Shown: positions 16,809 to 26,030, numbered from the stretch's first letter. The stretch: 64,000 nucleotides of DNA from Massilia brevitalea (GCF_030711405.1 NZ_JAULSI010000011.1:1-64000), one strand, 5' to 3'. Notes: a model not told the origin generated them from the letters alone. Made by a program: numbers and translations.

Positions 16809-18805
16809 GTTTGTGGATTGAACGCATCCTGAAAGAGTTTCCGGCCGAACTGTCGCGTTTATGGATTGCTGCTGATCCTGATGATGTTTTACTGGATGAG
16901 CGAGTGCTGGCAGGTCTAAGGGATCGCGGATTTGAGGTTTTTCCTTTCCTTGACGCGGTCGTGTTCCGTGCCGAGTACGAGCAACGCTACCGCCACGCGT
17001 GGGACCAAGGACAGGACGGGCCGGCAAAATCGCTGGTCTTGCACTTGCGCAGCAACAACACTAGCGATCTGCCCTGGGATTATTTGAAGCAGGCTAGACG
17101 GGTCAGCCTTAGTCTTGCCAACCTATTTCCAAAGCTGAATTACCCTGTAGTGCGCGCGCTGGGTGCCGAATACCACGAGGCTCTGTTTGCTGCCCAGATC
17201 AAGCATGCGTCTCAAATGCTGGGTGGCGACGCAACTAAAGAATTTGTACTGACCCACATTTTTAAGATCAGTCCGCACCTCGTCTCGCGCTCTGAGGAGT
17301 TGTGGAATGTGCTGTTGAAGCTACACTACCGGGATGCAAGTTTGCCCATCCTGCTCGCAGACTATGTGGCACAGGTTCTGGATGAAAACCCGGAATTCTC
17401 CGGACTGCCAATCAGCGAGCTTTTCTCCTCTAAGAGCACGCTACTCAGGATGGTACAGGTTGCATGGTTCCGCTACCTCAAGAAACTTGGTGTAAGTGGT
17501 ACGTGGACGGGCGAACCTGAGGTCCGAGGAATCGTTGCAAAGGTTGAGGTACCGTTTGAGCACCTTGACGTGAGAGTCATTGTTGATTCAATGTTCCTGG
17601 ATGGTCTGCTGCACCCAGTCGCTGTACAAGGCATCCCAGCGCATATTCCAGACTGGGCGAAAACAGGTGTCGTTCAAGACCCTTTATCGCTACGCAACCT
17701 GGTTGAGGAAGGGATCAAGGGTATCCACCAGTCCCTTGATGCGGTGCAGACCCACCGAGACTGGTCCAACTTGTCTCGCCGGCTCGGAGAAGTGATCGCA
17801 CGGTTTCACACCTTGGACTCTGTTCGTGCCGAGGGGTTAAAAGGCTCGATCGCCACGCTGCAGGAGATAGTGGATGATCGATTGCTGGCGTGGGTCAAAA
17901 AGCACTACGGAGACTTGCCATCACTACCAGCCGCTAAAGCGCCAGTGATGGTTCATCGGATTCCCCACTTCTTGTCGATGCGTAGGAATGCAGGGGAAAG
18001 CAAGATCGCTCTTCTTGTGTTCGATGGTCTTGCCGTAGACCAGTGGGTGCAGATCCGCGAGTCCCTGGCCAAACGCGCTCCATATCTGGGATTTGAGGAA
18101 AACACATGCTTTGCCTGGCTGCCAACCATCACGTCGGTTTCACGACAAGCGATTTTCTCTGGACTGCGCCCACGCGAGTTTGCCTCCTCGATCGAGACCA
18201 CCTCCTCGGAACCCACCCAATGGTCGCGTTTCTGGCAAAACGAAGGCCTTAAAGCCAACGAAGTTCTGTACCGGAAAAGCATCCAAAGCAATGCAGACCT
18301 GCAGAACCTCGATACGGCATTGTCTGCGCCGCAGCTTAAAGTGGCCGGCATCGTCGTGGACACTGTCGACGGAATTGTTCATAGCGCCTTCCTCGGGAAG
18401 CGAGGCGCGTCCAAACTCATCGAGGACTGGTGTGACACAGGCTTTGTTGAAAAGCTGTTTCAGCTACTGATCGACAAAGGCTTCAGCATTTATCTGACGG
18501 CCGACCATGGCAACGTCGAAGCTACGGGCCAGGGCAAACCTAACCAAGGGATCGCGGCTGAGATGCGTAGCGAGCGAGTACGGACGTACCGGGTAAAGGA
18601 GACGCTAGAACAGGTAAGTGCATCTAACCCCAATACATATCGCTTTGACATCGCCGGGCTACCTGCTGATTTCATAACCCTATACGCAGGTGGGCGCACT
18701 GCTTTCACACAACTCGGAGTCCAAGCCGTTGTACATGGCGGCATCTCAGTTGAAGAGTTGATTGTGCCTTTTGTCAAAGTAATGAGAGTGAGTGAAACCG
18801 AATGA
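16805..18805 (+). CDS. pglZ: BREX alkaline-phosphatase-like PglZ
   Basis: 666 residues. The PglZ domain of the alkaline phosphatase superfamily begins near residue 400: LLVFDGLAVDQW (metal Asp), PTITSVSRQAIFSG (nucleophile position near 440) and YLTADHGNVE (metal-binding Asp-His near 565). PglZ is the signature gene of all BREX types and is probably a metal-dependent phosphatase or nuclease of the complex. It starts with ATGA overlapping the helicase stop and ends with ATGA overlapping brxA. The metal-ligand motifs look intact. Confidence 0.92.
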   Translation: MSLWIERILKEFPAELSRLWIAADPDDVLLDERVLAGLRDRGFEVFPFLDAVVFRAEYEQRYRHAWDQGQDGPAKSLVLHLRSNNTSDLPWDYLKQARRVSLSLANLFPKLNYPVVRALGAEYHEALFAAQIKHASQMLGGDATKEFVLTHIFKISPHLVSRSEELWNVLLKLHYRDASLPILLADYVAQVLDENPEFSGLPISELFSSKSTLLRMVQVAWFRYLKKLGVSGTWTGEPEVRGIVAKVEVPFEHLDVRVIVDSMFLDGLLHPVAVQGIPAHIPDWAKTGVVQDPLSLRNLVEEGIKGIHQSLDAVQTHRDWSNLSRRLGEVIARFHTLDSVRAEGLKGSIATLQEIVDDRLLAWVKKHYGDLPSLPAAKAPVMVHRIPHFLSMRRNAGESKIALLVFDGLAVDQWVQIRESLAKRAPYLGFEENTCFAWLPTITSVSRQAIFSGLRPREFASSIETTSSEPTQWSRFWQNEGLKANEVLYRKSIQSNADLQNLDTALSAPQLKVAGIVVDTVDGIVHSAFLGKRGASKLIEDWCDTGFVEKLFQLLIDKGFSIYLTADHGNVEATGQGKPNQGIAAEMRSERVRTYRVKETLEQVSASNPNTYRFDIAGLPADFITLYAGGRTAFTQLGVQAVVHGGISVEELIVPFVKVMRVSETE

Positions 18806-19521
18806 TTCAATCAGCCCCACAAATCGGGTTTGATCGCTACATCCAGCTGGACTGGATGGCCATGGCGATCAAAGTCCGCGCCGGGTTGGCAACCCTTGAC
18901 GACCTCGAGACACTGCTGGACAGCGCCGGCCTGGGAAAGGAAGCCAAATCAAAAACCAGGACAAAACTGAATGCTTTGGCCATTGAACCTCGTAATGAAC
19001 TTGTCGCCTTTATTGATCGAGGCGTGGAGATCTTCAGCCCTCAAGATGATTGCGCAATGACTGCTGTTTTTGCGTGGGGATCAGCTATCGCTTCTTACCC
19101 GTATTTCGGCAAGGTAGCCGAATTCTCTGGCAGGCTTACAGCAATTCAAGGTGACTGCTCAGTGTCGGAAATTCATCGTCGCATGAGCGAAGTGTATGGC
19201 GACCGGGAGGTTACAAAGCGAGCAACCCAGGCTGTCATCCAAACACAAGCCAATTGGGGCGCCATCGAACGGGTTGAGAATGGCAAGCGCCTTAATCGAC
19301 CTCCCCAAAGGAAAGTCTCAGACGAGAAAGTGATTAGATGGCTTGTTGAGGCAGCGCTGCGCTTCATGGGCAAAGCCATGCCTGTTACTAGCTTGCCAAC
19401 CATGGCCGTGATCTACCCCTTCCAGATCGACCAGTCACTTCCCTACGTGCTGTCTAAAAGCGACAACATCGAATTGAGAGCGGAAGGGCCCAGCAATCAG
19501 TTTGCAGCGTTACGCAGTTAA
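18802..19521 (+). CDS. brxA: BREX protein BrxA (DUF1819)
   Basis: 239 residues, the last gene of the operon, overlapping pglZ by four bases. All-alpha, mid-section SEIHRRMSEVYGDREVTKRATQAVIQT and a conserved WGAIER typical of DUF1819/BrxA, a small DNA-binding helical protein essential for defence in several BREX systems. In type 1 it is the first gene; at the end of the operon it is diagnostic of type 3. No convincing terminator follows. Confidence 0.88.
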   Translation: MIQSAPQIGFDRYIQLDWMAMAIKVRAGLATLDDLETLLDSAGLGKEAKSKTRTKLNALAIEPRNELVAFIDRGVEIFSPQDDCAMTAVFAWGSAIASYPYFGKVAEFSGRLTAIQGDCSVSEIHRRMSEVYGDREVTKRATQAVIQTQANWGAIERVENGKRLNRPPQRKVSDEKVIRWLVEAALRFMGKAMPVTSLPTMAVIYPFQIDQSLPYVLSKSDNIELRAEGPSNQFAALRS

Positions 19522-19782
19522 ACGCTTCCAGGAAAACGATAAATGGCTGGCCGAAATGAGCTTGTCAATGCCGGAGCAGTGAATGTTCAAGAAATGCTAA
19601 ATCTAGATCCATCTTTCGTTAACCATACTGAAGCATGATCTAGCGTTACAGCCCTACCATTACTGCAAAACTCCCAGCAGAAAGCTACTAAATTCGCAAT
19701 AGTAAGATTCATACCTGATCATGAGAGGCTTCGCTGGGAAAAATGCGCGGCTCGAAGCTAAATGTTCTCACCTATCGACATT

Positions 19783-21033
19783 ATGATTACACGTCTAGAA
19801 CTTTATCAACGCGTCTGGCGTGAGCCAATGGTGAATATCGCTAAAGAATTTGGCGTGTCCTCAAGTTACTTAGCAAGAATATGTTCCCGTCTCAATGTGC
19901 CACGCCCCGCACGGGGTTATTGGGCACAAGTCAGCGCCGGCCAACACATGGCAAAGAGGCCGCTGCCCGAGGCGCAACCTGGGGACGAAATCTCTTGGAA
20001 CCCCAGCGACGGTCGATGCGAAATTCAAAAGTGGACGCAAAAGGCGGTCGAAACCCCCAACGTTACTAAGCGGGCCCGGAAGCGTAATTTAGATGAGCAA
20101 CATGAGCTCGTTGTGGACATGAAGCCTATTTTCCTATCGGGCAACCTCTCTAGAGATGGAAGCTACCTCAAGCCTTCCAAACGCAACTTGCTCGACCTTG
20201 TGGTAACGTCAGCGACCCTAAGTTACGCTCTGGAGTTAGCGAATGCTCTCTTTCTAGCTTTTGAGCGTAAAGGACACCGAGTCGTCCTTGCACACCAAAC
20301 CGAATCCATTTCCAGGCCCGACGTAGACACTCGCGACATCCCTACCAAGCAGACACTCCTCAATAACCTTTGGTCGCCAGGCAGGAAAACGGTTTTGTAT
20401 TTAAATGGAAATCCAGTTGGTATCACGCTCTTCGAAATTACCAATGCAACAGCGATGCGCTACAACGGCAACGGTAAGTACATCAAAGAGACAGACTTTG
20501 TTGCGCGAAAGGGAGTGCGTATGGATCACCTGCACTGGAAGTCAATCCAGGATATGCCGTCTGGCCGACTTTGCGTTCAAATTTACACTTCGAACTACGA
20601 CGTAAAATGGTCCCGTCAGTGGAAGGAGCCTCGTCCTCAAGAGCTACTAACAAAAATCAATACTCTCGTTAATGAGGTATTGGCTTGTGAAGCCGAGGTT
20701 GCTGATGCGATCAACAAAGGCAAACAGCATGCTGCTGCAGAAAACGCCCGATGGAATGCAATGCAAGAGAAATGGCGAACCGAGGAGCTTGAGCGGAAGC
20801 GTGCGAAGGCCATTAAAGAGAGCAAAGAAGAGCTTGAGTCGCTTTTGGTCAGGTCCGAGAAGTGCGATCGTCTTGACCGCTTTCTGGCGACATTTATGAA
20901 GCAAGCAGTTGACGCAAGTGACGCGAGCAAAGCCCGACTAGAAATGCTCATCGATGCCGCAATGTCTATTGAAGGTACGCGCCCAAAGCTTAATGATTTT
21001 CTAGCTTGGAAGCCACCTCATGAACGCGATTAA
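19783..21033 (+). CDS. HTH and coiled-coil protein, uncharacterised
   Basis: 416 residues from ATG 19783; an in-frame ATG at 19762 is possible. The N-terminus TRLELYQRVWREPMVNIAKEFGVSSSYLARICSRLNVP followed by RGYWAQ is a helix-turn-helix block found in a widespread unnamed family. In that family ELYxxVWxxPM...A..FGVS...LAKICR..N.P.P.RGYWAK is conserved. The middle has mixed alpha/beta character. The last third (about 290-390) is Glu/Lys/Ala-rich and probably coiled coil (KWRTEELERKRAKAIKESKEELES). The family is common in integrated elements and next to defence genes. It starts 260 bases after brxA on the same strand. Function unknown; a DNA-binding sensor or regulator is inferred. Confidence 0.75.
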   Translation: MITRLELYQRVWREPMVNIAKEFGVSSSYLARICSRLNVPRPARGYWAQVSAGQHMAKRPLPEAQPGDEISWNPSDGRCEIQKWTQKAVETPNVTKRARKRNLDEQHELVVDMKPIFLSGNLSRDGSYLKPSKRNLLDLVVTSATLSYALELANALFLAFERKGHRVVLAHQTESISRPDVDTRDIPTKQTLLNNLWSPGRKTVLYLNGNPVGITLFEITNATAMRYNGNGKYIKETDFVARKGVRMDHLHWKSIQDMPSGRLCVQIYTSNYDVKWSRQWKEPRPQELLTKINTLVNEVLACEAEVADAINKGKQHAAAENARWNAMQEKWRTEELERKRAKAIKESKEELESLLVRSEKCDRLDRFLATFMKQAVDASDASKARLEMLIDAAMSIEGTRPKLNDFLAWKPPHERD

Positions 21034-21474
21034 AGCGGTCTAGCTGACCTTAAACACGCAAATGTAACTTCAGAATTGCATAGAGCAGACGCTGTGGCAA
21101 CGAATAGCAACAACGCTCGGAACCGGCATCGACAACGCCGATTGCTTCCATGATATTTTTCTAAAAAGGACGTTCGCTTGTCTTCTACCTACTCCCCATG
21201 GCTCTTCATCAAGAACGCCTAGCAAAAACCCTTGCTTGTCCTAGTGGCAACACCGTACACTGAGCCATTCTGAACAATTGCTTTCGGCTGACATGGCAAT
21301 ACTTGATGCGGTGGAGCTAGATCAGACGTTTGCGTCGGCGGCTAAGGAAATCCGGCAATATTGACGACAAGAACGATCGAAAAAACCACTGATGGAAGTG
21401 CTGTTCCAAGGCAGTGCGCGCCTGGGTGAGCGCATCAGTCTCAGCATCGCTAAGGCGTAGATGCCAACGACTTC
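21034..21474. other. intergenic region, possible decayed sequence
   Basis: About 440 bases without a supported gene. A short frame around 21294-21362 (MAILDAVELDQTF...) ends in a stop and may be debris of a mobile element; I could not name it. No RNA gene or terminator is clear. Confidence 0.35.
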
Positions 21475-22272
21475 ATGAAAAAAAATATACCAAAATTTGT
21501 TTATAAGTACCGTCCTGCGAAGTTAGAAGAGCACGTACAGCCGGGCACTGGCAGTCTGGACCGTATTCGAGGAATGATTGAGGGTAGGGAAATCTTCTTT
21601 GGATCTTCGTTTTCTTTTAACGACCCTTTTGATTGTCGGCCGGTGACATCATTAAACTGCTCGGCAGAAGAATTTTTGCGTATTTGCGTTGAGCGCACTA
21701 ACGCTTCGCGAGGTCCGGACGCAGCTGCGCTGGTGGAAGCAAAAATTCGCTCTACGTTAGGGACTACCGAAGATTTAAGAGATCCCGCCAATTTGGCGAG
21801 ACTCGAAGCGATGATGGCGAAAAGTATCTCAGAATTGGGAGTCTTTTGTGCTGCTGCCTCGCCCGATAACAGTTTGATGTGGTCGCATTATTCAGAGAAT
21901 TTTAGCGGAGTATGCTTGGAGTACGATACGTCGGTATTCAATGATCTACGAAAGGTAAGTTATCTCCGAAAAAGGCCCGTTGTGGATATGCTTCCTGGTG
22001 GAGATTCACTGGCAGTCCAGATCGAGAAGATTTTTTATAGTAAATCGAAAGTCTGGAAGTACGAGGACGAATGGCGAGCAATCGGCCCAAGAGGAGTGAA
22101 TGTATTTACCGGGCACGCCGTTACGCGTGTACTTTTCGGTCAAAACTGCAAGGCAGAGATACGCGGAATAATTGCTGGTTATGTAAAATCATCAGGCGCC
22201 CCAATCGGCTTTGCCGAGGTGAGGCCAGATAGTCGTTCTTACCGGCTAAACATTGTAGATCTACAAGAGTGA
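21475..22272 (+). CDS. DUF2971 family protein
   Basis: 265 residues. The family signature is clear: FVYKYRPAKLE at the N-terminus, IFFGSSFSFNDPFDCRP (residues about 40-56), MWSHYSENFSGVCLEYD (about 140-156) and the C-terminal KVWKYEDEWRA (about 193-203). DUF2971 proteins are cytoplasmic, of unknown biochemistry, and strongly enriched in phage-defence and abortive-infection neighbourhoods. The low GC and late-island position fit transfer. A membrane-protein gene follows 155 bases downstream on the same strand and may be a partner. Confidence 0.85.
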   Translation: MKKNIPKFVYKYRPAKLEEHVQPGTGSLDRIRGMIEGREIFFGSSFSFNDPFDCRPVTSLNCSAEEFLRICVERTNASRGPDAAALVEAKIRSTLGTTEDLRDPANLARLEAMMAKSISELGVFCAAASPDNSLMWSHYSENFSGVCLEYDTSVFNDLRKVSYLRKRPVVDMLPGGDSLAVQIEKIFYSKSKVWKYEDEWRAIGPRGVNVFTGHAVTRVLFGQNCKAEIRGIIAGYVKSSGAPIGFAEVRPDSRSYRLNIVDLQE

Positions 22273-22427
22273 AGTCAAAGCTTGTATGCGTTTTGCAGTG
22301 CAGATCATCTTACGCGGACGAGGAGCGGAAATAAATTATCTAGTGCGACAGCCAGACCATCGAGATCTAGACCACGTCGTCATTTCCATATAGCAAGCAG
22401 AAAATCTCTACCGATAGAATATGTGAT

Positions 22428-23207
22428 ATGTCAAAATTAAGCGATTTACAGAAACTAGCAAATGAACTTGAACTTAAGGATGTTTTAAAAGGTGCAATCC
22501 GTCGCTTCTTCTTGCCGGACCTAGTTTCGAAGTTAACTTTCGTTGTCATCGGAATAGGTGCCTCAATATTGTTATTTCCCACTCCGCTGAAAGTGCTATT
22601 TTACAATGCTCTTATCTCTACATTCAATATTAATTCCGGAGCTCCCATAACTATTGGTGAGCTGAGTAGTGGCTATGCAGATTACTGGATAGGCCTAGTC
22701 TTAGTTGTACTCGGCATTACATACAACCTTTTAGCAAGAATTTTGCAGTTTTATTCAGAACATTTTGTGCGTCTAGCGAAAAACAACGTCGCGGCAGTAG
22801 ATCGCAAACTTTTCGGACTGCTTTTATCCGATTTGCCCAGCGATTCGGGAATCGTAGAATTAGCACGGCACCACGACTTTGGGCATAGTTTCGATAATCG
22901 CCCTACAGGTAGGTTAGAGGAGTTCCTGCTTAAATGGCGACATCCGGAGTTTATGTTTCTCGATCCAGAACTGGAGAAAAAAAAGCTCGAACTTTATGAA
23001 AAGGCAAACGAGTTTCTCAGGTTTCTCGCGCATAAAAGTGAGCCGATAGGGATAAACCGACAGAGTATTGTCCCTCCGGGCACGAATGATTTCGGATGGA
23101 CGAAACATCTTCAAGAGGAGGTCGATAAAGCAAATAGTCTTGGCACTGAGTTTGCCGACTTACATCGCGATTTTATTCTATTTTCTAGAACGCAACTGGT
23201 TTGCTGA
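22428..23207 (+). CDS. membrane protein with cytosolic C-terminal domain
   Basis: 259 residues. Two transmembrane segments: LTFVVIGIGASILLFPTPLKVLF (about residues 34-56) and YWIGLVLVVLGITYNLLARIL (about 86-106). A soluble region of about 150 residues follows, with LFGLLLSDLPSDSGIVELARHHDFG and a Glu/Lys helix (DPELEKKKLELYEKANEFLRFL). No family is recognised. The two-helix plus cytosolic domain plan is shared by many membrane-acting defence effectors. AT-rich, unlike the chromosome. Placement after DUF2971 hints at a two-gene unit, unproven. Confidence 0.7.
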   Translation: MSKLSDLQKLANELELKDVLKGAIRRFFLPDLVSKLTFVVIGIGASILLFPTPLKVLFYNALISTFNINSGAPITIGELSSGYADYWIGLVLVVLGITYNLLARILQFYSEHFVRLAKNNVAAVDRKLFGLLLSDLPSDSGIVELARHHDFGHSFDNRPTGRLEEFLLKWRHPEFMFLDPELEKKKLELYEKANEFLRFLAHKSEPIGINRQSIVPPGTNDFGWTKHLQEEVDKANSLGTEFADLHRDFILFSRTQLVC

Positions 23208-23672
23208 TAGGAACCTACTTACTCACAGGATTGAAAAAAGAAGCGACCGCTTATGACCGCTTGCTGACGTACAGTGTAGCGGCTATTGGCCGGTGCGCGA
23301 CGTTCAGCTCAGTTGGATGTTTTGACACACTACAAAGTATTTTGGTTCTTTCTGCCCGTGGCACACGACGCACGGCCCTCTTTCTCACCGTAGGCTACCT
23401 CACTTATATTGGCAATGGCGTTAACGGCGACACTGTCGTTGAGCTGCTGCAGGAGACGCGGATCGGTGTACCCAATGACTCTTTTGAAAGCCAGCGGGAG
23501 GGACGTCAACCACAGCCAGATCAGATGAAGTAATTATGCAGAGATGCTACCTGACGCCTTCACGCATGGTTGCAACTGGCAGCCCGTATCCGCGATGGAG
23601 AAAATTGTAACAATGCGAAGGTTAGAAGCTGCTCGATACGGTATCGTTATCTCAACAACAAAAGAGTTTCTA
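23208..23672. other. intergenic region before FtsK-gamma-like gene
   Basis: About 465 bases. An open frame at 23201-23533 overlaps the end of the preceding gene and has no protein-like features, so I do not call it. GC rises sharply after about 23690, at the next gene, suggesting a junction between segments of different origin. Confidence 0.4.
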
Positions 23673-24641
23673 ATGCCACTCGATAACTCCTGCCTAGGAC
23701 GTGCTCGCAGCGCAGCACATCAGTCGCAGAATCCTTCCATCAGCGCTTTGCAGCGCGTACTGCGCATCGGTCATAGCGAAGCTAGTAGTCTGGTAGCACA
23801 GCTGCAGGACGAAGACATGCTGCTGGCGCGGATGACCGGTCGACAGCCGCGCCTGCACCCCGACTACCGCCGCCATGTGGTCCGCCGTATCACGGGCAAT
23901 GAGCGGCTGTGCCACGTTCGTATGGTGGTTCAGACGGCCCTACTGTGCTTCGAGCTCGACGAGGAAGCCATTGCCGGCGACTCGGCGGTTCTCAAACTGC
24001 ATGCTCCACCAGGGGCGAATTGGAGGGTGCTGCGCACGCTGTTTATGGAAGACTGGTATAGCAAGCAGGGCTTGTCATTGACCGATGCGGCACTTGCCTA
24101 TCACGAATGGCTTCAGGAGCGTGGGCCATCACCGGCCGATTGCAGCGGACTGGCTCAGGCGATTCGTACAGAGTGCCTTCCCTACGAGCGGCCACGCGTG
24201 GATGCCACAGCTTCGGCAACACGCCTAGCAAGAGCATATGTCCGCCTTGCGCGCTACTATAAACGCTCCCTTGCCGAGGGCGGCTCGCGCGACACCCGGA
24301 TCGCTGAATACTATGTCCGCAATGCCGTGGTGCCGCAGAATGCAAAGTCGCTGGGCCGCATCTACCCCGAGCATGTCGTGCCGTGCGCGGTGCTACGTGA
24401 TACGGCAACAGCAGCGTTCGAGGCTGGTGCGTCAGTGCGTGATGTAGCCGAGTGGATCGAGAGCATGATGGTGGTGACATGGATCGCCAAGACCGAGGCC
24501 CGGTACCTCGACTCCGACCTAGGTTGGAAGGACCGGATGCCGCCTGATTGGCAACCAGCAAGCGGATGCCGCTACGCGCGCCTGCACGACGCTAAAATCC
24601 CCTTCACACCGGCCATCTCGCATCCTTGTACCTGCAAATAG
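23673..24641 (+). CDS. protein with FtsK-gamma-like winged helix
   Basis: About 322 residues from ATG 23673; an upstream in-frame start at 23544 is possible but adds a poor extension. Residues about 20-50 read NPSISALQRVLRIGHSEASSLVAQLQDEDML. This closely matches the gamma domain of FtsK/SpoIIIE (xSISxLQRxxRIGYNRAAxLxExME), the winged helix that reads KOPS motifs. No translocase ATPase follows. The remaining 270 residues are helical (RLARAYVRLARYYKRSL, EWIESMMVVTWIAKTEARYL) and match no family I know. GC-richer than its neighbours. Similar stand-alone gamma-domain proteins occur on plasmids and integrative elements; DNA binding is likely, function unknown. Confidence 0.7.
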   Translation: MPLDNSCLGRARSAAHQSQNPSISALQRVLRIGHSEASSLVAQLQDEDMLLARMTGRQPRLHPDYRRHVVRRITGNERLCHVRMVVQTALLCFELDEEAIAGDSAVLKLHAPPGANWRVLRTLFMEDWYSKQGLSLTDAALAYHEWLQERGPSPADCSGLAQAIRTECLPYERPRVDATASATRLARAYVRLARYYKRSLAEGGSRDTRIAEYYVRNAVVPQNAKSLGRIYPEHVVPCAVLRDTATAAFEAGASVRDVAEWIESMMVVTWIAKTEARYLDSDLGWKDRMPPDWQPASGCRYARLHDAKIPFTPAISHPCTCK

Positions 24642-24646
24642 GAAAA

Positions 24647-24700
24647 TCCGCTTCGGTCGAGTGCTGTCGAACTCTGAGGATATTAGACGACCCAAGCGGA
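24647..24700. repeat. 13-bp inverted repeat between convergent genes
   Basis: TCCGCTTCGGTCG (24647-24659) and CGACCCAAGCGGA (24688-24700) are complementary at 12 of 13 positions, with 28 bases between them. They lie between two converging genes. No T-tract adjoins either arm, so a protein-binding or recombination site is as likely as a terminator. Confidence 0.55.
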
Positions 24701-24749
24701 AAGTTACACTACAATCAACCGACTGAGCGTTCAAAGGTACCTTGTTTGA

Positions 24750-25559
24750 TTATTCCGTGAATTCTCTATCGTTCGCGAATTCATCAGTGCCTTGCTCGAT
24801 AGCGCGACGTGTCTTCCGAACGATCGTGTCTCCAATCTCTTTGTCTTTCACTTCATCCAGCACGCGCCGTCTGAAGTCTTCGAAATCCGTAGCCTCGCGT
24901 AGCGCACGCCACATCGCGTGTGCATGCATATCCAAATGTTCAAAGTGTCGCTCAGTTTTGTTCTCGAATTGACTAATCATATGTGGCAATGATGTCAGGC
25001 TCGTCTCGCTCCACTCGCGTTGTCGCTTCTCATCGTTAGCAATTGCATCCGTTGCATACTTGACACCGTATCTAACATCGACTGCGGACGAGTAAGGCAT
25101 ATAAGAAGAGGTACCAGCAGAAATCCTCTCACAGCTCGCAAGATAATCGATGTTTTCAGGAGCGTCGACGAATGCCTTGAGTGCTACTAACGCCCATTCA
25201 GGGCAGAAGCGGCTGCTGCGCGCACCAGGCTCCATCAGCCATGCTTGAATCGTTCGATGTGACACCGGCTTCTTCGTTATGTTCTGGATCGCAATCGACG
25301 CCTGCAGCGTATCGCCGCCGAACTTGTTATCGACTAGATTACGCATTGCGCTGCGGCGCCGCTCTTTCTGAAATATTTCCCAGAACCCGGCACGGAATTT
25401 CGTCAGACTCACCGCATCAAACTTCTGCTTTGCGCTTCCACTAGGCGTCAATTCGACATCGTCCATCGTGCTTGGTGAACGCCCGATTTTCACGTCAAAT
25501 TTTGTATTTGTTTCGGTCTCAATTGCGACGGTATTTGGATAAAGGTATTTCCAGGGCAT
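24750..25559 (-). CDS. hypothetical protein with HTH-like segment
   Basis: 269 residues from ATG 25559. The open frame runs 11 codons further into IS debris, which I exclude. Residues about 95-125 (ITKKPVSHRTIQAWLMEPGARSS followed by CPEWALVALKAF) look like a DNA-binding helix-turn-helix found in plasmid- and element-borne regulators. The C-terminal third is a charged helical region (QFENKTERHFEHLDMHAHAMWRALREA, RRRVLDEVKDKEIGDTIVRKTRRAIEQ). No named family. Its 5' side is directly abutted by the IS3-type remnant, so its promoter may be altered. Confidence 0.6.
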   Translation of the reverse strand: MPWKYLYPNTVAIETETNTKFDVKIGRSPSTMDDVELTPSGSAKQKFDAVSLTKFRAGFWEIFQKERRRSAMRNLVDNKFGGDTLQASIAIQNITKKPVSHRTIQAWLMEPGARSSRFCPEWALVALKAFVDAPENIDYLASCERISAGTSSYMPYSSAVDVRYGVKYATDAIANDEKRQREWSETSLTSLPHMISQFENKTERHFEHLDMHAHAMWRALREATDFEDFRRRVLDEVKDKEIGDTIVRKTRRAIEQGTDEFANDREFTE

Positions 25560-25569
25560 GATTGCTCCA

Positions 25570-26030
25570 AGGATGCGCGATGTGTGGCGCACAATGTGCG
25601 CAAGTCAAGCTGGCGTCGCTTCCTGCTAGGCCGGTGTGAGCCTCGATAGGCTCAGCGTCGGACAGTGTGGCAGGGACCTGAAGACAGGAACGAAGACATA
25701 TCGCCCGCAGGTCGGAGTTTCGAGTAACTACTTCAGGTCGCCTGCGGAGTAGCCGAGTGCCTTTTTGCGATGTGCGCCCTGTCTTGACCTTTGCTAGCTC
25801 GCGCCGCATGCGCTCGTACTCCTGCCTGGACATTTGCTCCTACACGCCTGCGGCCTGTGAGCCCCCGTTGGTATCTCTGCACCACCGTCCCAACAAATTG
25901 GCGACAATGCCCAAGCCGCGCGCGATCGCCGCCTCGCTTGCGCCAGGCTGGCCTACCAGCTTTACGGGCTCGCGCTTGAACTCCTCTGAAAGCACCCGTC
26001 TTCACGCGCCATGTTATATCCTGGATAGGA
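25570..26030 (-). pseudogene. IS3-family transposase remnant (orfA/orfB)
   Basis: Read on the minus strand in shifting frames. An orfA piece runs from EFKREPVKLVGQPGASEAAIARGLG through MSRQEYERMRRELAKVK to KKALGYSAGDLK. Degenerate orfB-like words follow (TLSLSRLTP, LAHIVRHTSR). Several frameshifts and stops interrupt it, and only the junction part of the element survives. The helix-turn-helix plus leucine-zipper ending of orfA is typical of IS3/IS150-like elements. Inactive. Confidence 0.7.

Noticed and set aside
23201..23533. 110-codon frame overlapping the membrane-protein gene end
   Set aside because: Composition not protein-like, overlaps the preceding gene, no SD.
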